From assembly GCA_963786195.1 (NCBI GenBank), contig CAWAYH010000008.1, positions 106,898-170,897 on the forward strand: a stretch of 64,000 nucleotides of DNA, in the 5' to 3' direction. The stretch comes from CAWAYH01 sp963786195 (lineage in GTDB: Bacteria > Acidobacteriota > Vicinamibacteria > Vicinamibacterales > 2-12-FULL-66-21). The translations under genes were made by a program, and so were the position numbers. The notes beneath the pieces were generated by a model. That model was not told the DNA's origin. It did not search any database and was given only the letters and a program-made list of their open reading frames with translations. Of the stretch, positions 59,482-64,000 are shown in pieces; positions within the stretch are counted from its first letter, which is position 1; every line of letters begins with the position of its first letter.

Positions 59482-60735
59482 TTATCGGGCTACCGCGCCG
59501 ATCCTCCCTGTTGTTCTGTAGGTCCCGGTTGCCTGACGGGCCTCGGCGCGCGCCGTGCCGGCGCGGGCCTCCTCGACACGGTCAGGAACCTCTGTCCGCC
59601 ACGGGATCGCCATGACAACCAGCAGGCCGGCGGTCTGGCGGTGAAATTCGAAACGGTAGTCGGCGCCGAACAGATGCTGCAGCCGGGCGCGCGTCGTCGA
59701 CACGCCGATGCCTTTCTGCAGCGCGGTCAGCGCGTCCTCCGACAGCCCGACGCCGTCGTCGCGCACCTCCATGCGGAGCTTGTCGTTCTCGCGCCGGGCG
59801 GAGATGTCGATGTGGCCGGGCCCGGACTTTCTGGCGACGCCGTGCTTGATCGCGTTCTCGACGAGCGGCTGCAGGATCAGGTTCGGCACGAGCGCGTCGA
59901 GCGTGTCGGGCTGCACGTCGAACCGGACGACGAGGCGATCGGCGAACCGCGTCTGCTCGATCTCGCAGGTACTTCGCGAGGAAGTCGAGCTCCGCCTGCA
60001 GCGTGACCTCCTGCTTGCCGAGGCTGCTCGAGCGTCAGCCGCAGCAGGTCGCTGAGGCGCATCAGCGTGCGGTCGGCGGCCTCGACGTCGCGTGCATCAG
60101 CGCCGAGATCGCGTGGAGCGTGTTGAACAGGAAGTGCGGATGCAGCTGCTGCTGCAGCGCCTTGAGCTGCGCCTCGACGAGCTTGGTCTCGAGCTGCGCG
60201 GTGCGCACCGCGCGATCGCGCGATTCGCGGTAGTAGAGCACCGCGTGACTGAGACCGACGATCGTCCAGTAGGTCATCATCTCCCAGTCGAAGTTCATCA
60301 GCGCGGATCGCGTGCACCTCCGGCCACCAGGGGAATTCGCGCCCCTCGCGTGCGGGCGAGCCACCACTGCAGGCCGGTCATCGTGGCGATGTGGCTGAGC
60401 GAGAAGAGCAGCACCGCCGGCACGTGGACGGCGAACGCCCGCCAGAGGCCCTGGCGCTCGAATCTGAAGTGCTGCGACAGCCAGACGATCGCCGGCGTGA
60501 AGAGCGCCCAGAGATACCAGTAGGACAGATTCAGGAAGACGAGCGATCGGAAGTACGTCGCGGGTCTGCCGAGCGACGTCGCCAGACGCCATGCGAGCAG
60601 CGACGAGAAAACCCCGAGCAGCGTCGCAGCGGCAAAGATGACGGTCCAGTGGACGCCGTACCGCAGCGGCGCGGTGGCGGGTACGTCGGTGCCCGAGCCG
60701 CTGAAATCCAGTTGTCGATCAGCAGGCGGTTTCAT
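59482..60735 (-). CDS. LytS-type sensor histidine kinase (frameshifted sequence)
   Basis: About 415 residues across frames (changes near 60,305, 60,085, 60,025 and 59,970). Four or so N-terminal membrane helices (WTVIFAAATLLGVFSSLLAW; SLVFLNLSYWYLWALFTPAIV) lead to the His_kinase domain QLKALQQQLHPHFLFNTLHAI, with the phospho-accepting His in LHPHFLFN. The HATPase region shows LVPNLILQPLVENAIKHG and VRDDGVGLSEDALTAL. It precedes the LytTR regulator, so the two form a two-component system. The signal is unknown. Confidence 0.88.
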
Positions 60736-61446
60736 GATGCGCAGGCGCGAGGTCGAATAGGCCTCCGGCCGTGTTCGTGAGCATGCTTGTCGTTAGACGT
60801 ATGAAACGTCGCTTTCGTCTTGTCGAATCTCCCGATACGGGGCCTTGAATCGGCGGGTGCCCCGCCGCTTCCACACGCCCGTGTCCTTAACACCGTTAAC
60901 ACTCCTGGTTCATCAGCTCGAAACGGCCTTTCGTCACCGCATAGTGGCATTTCATCCCTGCGATCGGTGCGCGTTCGACGCGAATTCGCACGCTGCCCGC
61001 ATCCGGTCAGCGCTGTCGCGCGACCCGCGACAGGCCGTGGCCACCGACGGATCGCAAGATGGAAACCAGATTCCCGCCCATGCCGGACCGGTCGTCTGGC
61101 GATCGGATGCGACGCGTCACCCGGTCGTTGAGAAGACGGCTGCACGCCGCGGAGGGTTGGTGCGCGCGGTCGAAAGAACATGGAAGCCCGACGTGACGTT
61201 CTTGTATCTTGATCCGCCGGACGCACAACGGCGCGCGACTATCAGATCTTCCTGTGCGACAAGATGCTGTCTCATGAGCCTGCTGCCGATCGTTCCACGA
61301 GTGCGAGCGAGCATGGCGAGGGAGCGTGTGGGGGAGTTCCGCCTTCGCCAAGGCTACGGCGGACATCGCCGAAGCTTCAGCGGAGGCGTGCCGAGGGGCG
61401 CAGCCCCTCGGATCTAGTAGCGACCGGCAACTAAGGACTGTATTAT
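60736..61446. other. 711-bp region without a supported gene
   Basis: Several open frames exist but all look like codon shadows with no signal, motif or ribosome site. Features seen: GACGT-N5-ACGTC near 60,798, a TTAACAC direct repeat near 60,893, and a repeat-rich end (61,335-61,411). It may contain the promoters of the divergent kinase and arginine decarboxylase genes. Confidence 0.4.
61391..61411. repeat. Perfect CCGAGGGGC palindrome
   Basis: CCGAGGGGC-GCA-GCCCCTCGG: 9-bp arms and a 3-nt loop. Just upstream is the REP-like text GCCTTCGCCAAGGCTACGGC. It is about 36 bp before the speA start. Confidence 0.55.
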
Positions 61447-62735
61447 GTGTCTGTGAGCACACAGACCACTCGTGGTCACCGCAACTGGCAGACAGGCGAG
61501 GTCTTTACCGTCAGCGGACGCCAACGAGATTTACGAGGTGGACCGCTGGGGGAAAGGCTACTTCTCGATTTCCCCGTCGGGGCACGTGCTGGTCCACCCG
61601 ACCAAGGACCCCGCTCAAGACGATCGACCTCGAAGCAGCTGACCGATCATCTGATGCTCCGCGGCATCCAGCTTGCCGGTCCTGATTCGCTTCCGGGACA
61701 TCCTGCGAGCACCGGGTTGGCGACATCCACAATGCCTTCGCGTCGGCCATCGCCCAGCATCGAGTACGAAGGCCGATACATCTGCGTCTATCCAATCAAG
61801 GTCAATCAGCAGCGCGATGCGGTTCAGGAGATCGAGAACGACGGCGGCGAACTGGGGCTGTACCTGGAAGTCGGCTCAAAACCGAACTTCTCGCAGTCAT
61901 GGGCATGACCACCGACGCACCCGACAGGCCTCATCATCTGCAACGGCTTCAAGGAAGACCGCTACATCGAGTTCGTCACGCTGGCGGCGAAACTCGGCCG
62001 CACCATCATTCCGGTCATCGAGATCTACATCGAGGAACTGAAACTGATTGTGAAGCACGCCGATACTCACGGCATAAGTCCGAAGATCGGTGTGCGCGTC
62101 AATCTCGCCGCCACCGGCGCGGACGCTGGCGTCACTCCACCGGAATCAAGGCCAAGTTCGGCCTGTCGATCTCTGAAGTGCTGGAAGTCCTTGCATTCCT
62201 CAAGCGTCACAATCATGCAGGACTGCCTGCAACTGCTGCACTGCCACCTCGGCAGCCAGATTCACGACATTCGCAACGTGAACTCGGGCGTGAATGAACT
62301 GGCTCGCGTTTATACGTTGAATCGGCAAGGATGGGCGCGGGCCTGAAGTACCTCGATGTCGGCGGCGGCCTGGGCGTCGACTACGACGGCTCGCAGACCA
62401 ACTTCGAGTCGAGCGTCAACTACACGCTCGAGGAATACGCGCAACGACGTCGTCTATCACATCCAGACCGTCTGCGACGACGCGGGCGTGAAGCACCCGA
62501 TCGATCGTGTCCGAGAGCGGCCGGGCGATCGTCGCCGTACCACAGCGTGCTGATCTTCAACGTGCTGGGCGTCTCGGCGTTCGGCGAAGAGAAAATCCCC
62601 GAATCGATCGCGCCGGACGAGGCCGAGCAGCCGCTCATCGACCTGCTCGAGACCTATCAGCAACCTGACGTCTGCGAAACGCGCTCGAGAGCTATCACGA
62701 CGCGCAGCAGGCGCTGGATATGGCGCTGAACCTGT
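61447..62735 (+). pseudogene. speA: Biosynthetic arginine decarboxylase, truncated and frameshifted
   Basis: PLP-dependent fold-III enzyme converting arginine to agmatine in polyamine synthesis. Pieces in several frames give YEGRYICVYPIKVNQQRDAV (PLP lysine in YPIKVNQ), LGLYLEVGSKPNFS, CLQLLHCHLGSQIHDIRN, LKYLDVGGGLGVDYDGSQTN, VLIFNVLGVSAFGEEKIPES and the last recognisable stretch SYHDAQQALDMALNLF. The family continues for roughly another 200 residues, but at about 62,735 the sequence switches to unrelated DNA. The internal shifts look like indel errors; the truncation looks like a junction. The start TTG/GTG region at 61,447 is approximate. Confidence 0.85.
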
Positions 62736-62761
62736 TTATTGAAACGGTTGGTCTCGCCCGC

Positions 62762-63369
62762 ATGCCAAAACCGCGACAAAGAGTATGCCTGGAGCAAGGG
62801 CTCAAGCTCGACATCAATAAACTCGCTCGTCAGGGCGTGATCCGGCCCGGAGCGAAGTGCGGCCCCAACCAGATTTAATGGACCCGGACCGACACCGGCG
62901 ACACAATCGCGAGCGGGCTCATCACCGCCCACATGGAAGGAGATGACGACGGCGGCCGGCTGAGGGTTCAAATCGGAATCCTCGACCAGTGGATCGAACT
63001 CGGCGCCCAGCCGCGTCGTTTCGGTGGTCGCCAGTGGTACTTCAAATGCCCGGATACGCACCGCCACTGTTCGGTCTTGTGGCGCCCGCCGGGTGCGCGG
63101 CGCTTCTCCAGCCGCCAAGCGTGGCGCAGGCAGGTCCGCCTACGCCTCCCAGTTTGCAAGCCCCGAGGATCGGGCCCATCGCGGGAAGGCAAAGATCAAA
63201 TCACGACTCATCGGGACCTGCGATCCCGACGAATGGGACCTGCCGCCGAAACCGAGATGGATGCGGTGGCGCACGTATAACCGCTATGTTGCAGAAGTTT
63301 GACGCCTATGAGGACACCCTCGATCAACGGGCGTGGGTGGCGGTCGCCCGCCTCATAAGCCGAGGTTAG
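62762..63369 (+). pseudogene. Broken hypothetical gene of a Rhizobiales-like family
   Basis: Reads MPKPRQRVCLEQGLKLDINK and continues to an in-frame TAA at 62876. It then carries on in the same frame (ASGLITAHMEGDDDGGRLRV, RRFGGRQWYFKCPDTHRH, VLWRPPGARRFSSRQAWRRQV) and, after shifts near 63,120 and 63,300, KAKIKSRLIGTCDPDEWDLP, MRWRTYNRYV and FDAYEDTLDQRA, ending TAG 63369. Together they give about 200 residues. I recall this kind of protein from Bradyrhizobium-like genomes; the function is unknown. The stop may be a base error or real decay. Confidence 0.6.
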
Positions 63370-63623
63370 ACAAGAGATTTCGATACGTTGGCGCAAGGCC
63401 ACTGCTCATAATGAGCGGCAAAGAGTGGAAATGCACGTGCCTTGGCCTTAATTGCACCAATACGCGCAGGCGCGCGCGCGGGCCGTCATGGGGTGTTAGA
63501 TGACGAAGTCTATCGAGCTCGTAGATTAGTGCCCGGTTGGTCCTTGGTGTCAGAAGAGTCTGCGTCAGACGAAGACAGGTCCGCGGCGAGGCCGCGGGCC
63601 TGCCTTCTGCGCAGCTAGTCCCC

Positions 63624-63785
63624 TTACGGCTTGGTCGGCTGCTGATCCCGCTGGTATACGAGCGCTGAGCAACCGCCCTTCGAGATGATCGTTGCACATT
63701 TCCAACCGTTCGCTTGCGCCGTCCCGCCGAAGCCGGTGACAGCCAACAAAGCCAACGCCGAGGCCGTGACTAGTGATTTCAGCAT
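63624..63785 (-). CDS. Small exported peptide (53 aa)
   Basis: Starts MLKSLVTASALALLAVTGFG, a clear signal peptide with likely cleavage after GTAQA. The mature part is ~25 residues with two cysteines (KCATIISKGGCSALVY). ATG 63785 has AGGAG about 9 nt upstream. It resembles small secreted Rhizobiales peptides and differs in composition from the rest of the window. Function unknown. Confidence 0.65.
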   Translation of the reverse strand: MLKSLVTASALALLAVTGFGGTAQANGWKCATIISKGGCSALVYQRDQQPTKP

Positions 63786-64000
63786 TTTCGTATCTCCTGA
63801 GATTTGCATGTCTTCACCTGCCGCGCGCCACTAGGTGCGCGGCGTCATTGCGAGCGTCGCTGCTCGCCAATTCACGCGTTAAGGATCAATGCGGGGGGCA
63901 TTTCGCCCTGAGCGCGTTGGGTGGATCATGATGAGGACGTGCGCGCGGGCGCTGTGGCATTTGCCACGCCGCACCGCGGAAGCTGGGGTAGCCGAAATCC

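Larger units (their letters stand above)
62736..64000. other. Segment of different origin (chimera or foreign insert)
   Basis: After the speA break the sequence has visibly more A/T and different protein types (see the next two entries) that resemble Rhizobiales proteins. The spacer 63370-63623 and the end 63786-64000 hold no supported gene. Confidence 0.6.

Noticed and set aside
60880..60920. LytTR binding site upstream of the kinase gene
   Set aside because: The TTAACAC direct repeat near 60,893 does not match the LytTR consensus in core or spacing well enough.
61326..61420. Intrinsic terminator before speA
   Set aside because: The perfect CCGAGGGGC hairpin has no T-run and lies next to REP-like text, so a dispersed repeat is more likely.
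62762..62878. In-frame TAA as stop-codon recoding
   Set aside because: TAA is not used for selenocysteine or pyrrolysine, and other frame breaks follow within 250 bp; a base error or decay is simpler.

Overview
The window reads as a chromosome fragment of a GC-rich acidobacterium, most likely of the Vicinamibacteria type. The clearest pointers are five large MacB/FtsX-type permeases of the ADOP family (acidobacterial duplicated orphan permease), three of them headed by PadR regulators. Others are the PilZ-DUF6982 protein, the propeller-amidohydrolase fusion and a BlaI/BlaR1-type pair whose sensor ends in TPR and TonB domains. No rRNA, tRNA, CRISPR array or replication origin was recognised. 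Taxonomy here is inferred from family content only; no search was run.

Layout. 0.1-2.4 kb (minus): PilZ and HD-GYP proteins (c-di-GMP signalling). 2.7-6.1 kb (minus): a small conserved-looking protein, ADOP permease 1 and its PadR. 6.1-7.6 kb: an IS630-type element beside the remnant of another transposon. 7.6-10.1 kb (minus): DUF1801 protein, membrane protein, PQQ-type beta-propeller. 10.3-14.1 kb (plus): glnS, a haem-motif/barrel protein and a YceI protein. 14.1-22.4 kb: permease 2 (minus) divergent from PadR and permeases 3 and 4 (plus). 22.5-29.7 kb (plus): HrpB helicase, a secreted beta-sandwich protein, exonuclease III, BlaI and the BlaR1-like fusion. 29.7-32.1 kb (minus): peptidase T and a cysteine-cluster protein. 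32.2-41.4 kb (plus): an HTH-RDD-like protein, alpha-2-macroglobulin and PbpC. 41.6-43.1 kb (minus): GxxExxY protein and a glycosyltransferase. 43.4-44.8 kb: an amidohydrolase. 44.9-47.9 kb (minus): permease 5 and its PadR. 48.1-53.2 kb (plus): PDZ protein, Ogt, a FkbM-like methyltransferase and a 1134-residue STAND ATPase with twelve 46-residue repeats. 53.3-56.7 kb (minus): propeller-amidohydrolase. 56.8-58.6 kb (plus): a second HTH-RDD-like protein, a GlsB-type protein and a LolA-like protein. 58.7-60.7 kb (minus): a LytS/LytTR-type two-component pair. 61.4-62.7 kb: arginine decarboxylase, cut off at about 62,735. The last 1.3 kb looks alphaproteobacterial and is probably an assembly chimera or a foreign insert.

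Sequence quality. Many genes are broken by frameshifts although their reading can be followed across frames. Breaks are very dense at 33-41 kb and 53-63 kb and absent from the 3.4-kb STAND gene. I read most as sequencing indels, not decay, and annotate those loci as single genes. Exact ends in these stretches are approximate.

Non-coding structure is the most unusual aspect. Several spacers carry short words repeated with a 7-bp period (GGAGTTA, CCCTTTT, GTGCACC and others), some folded into long hairpins between convergent genes. There are also two families of dispersed palindromes and well-formed palindromic operators at two PadR genes and the BlaI gene.
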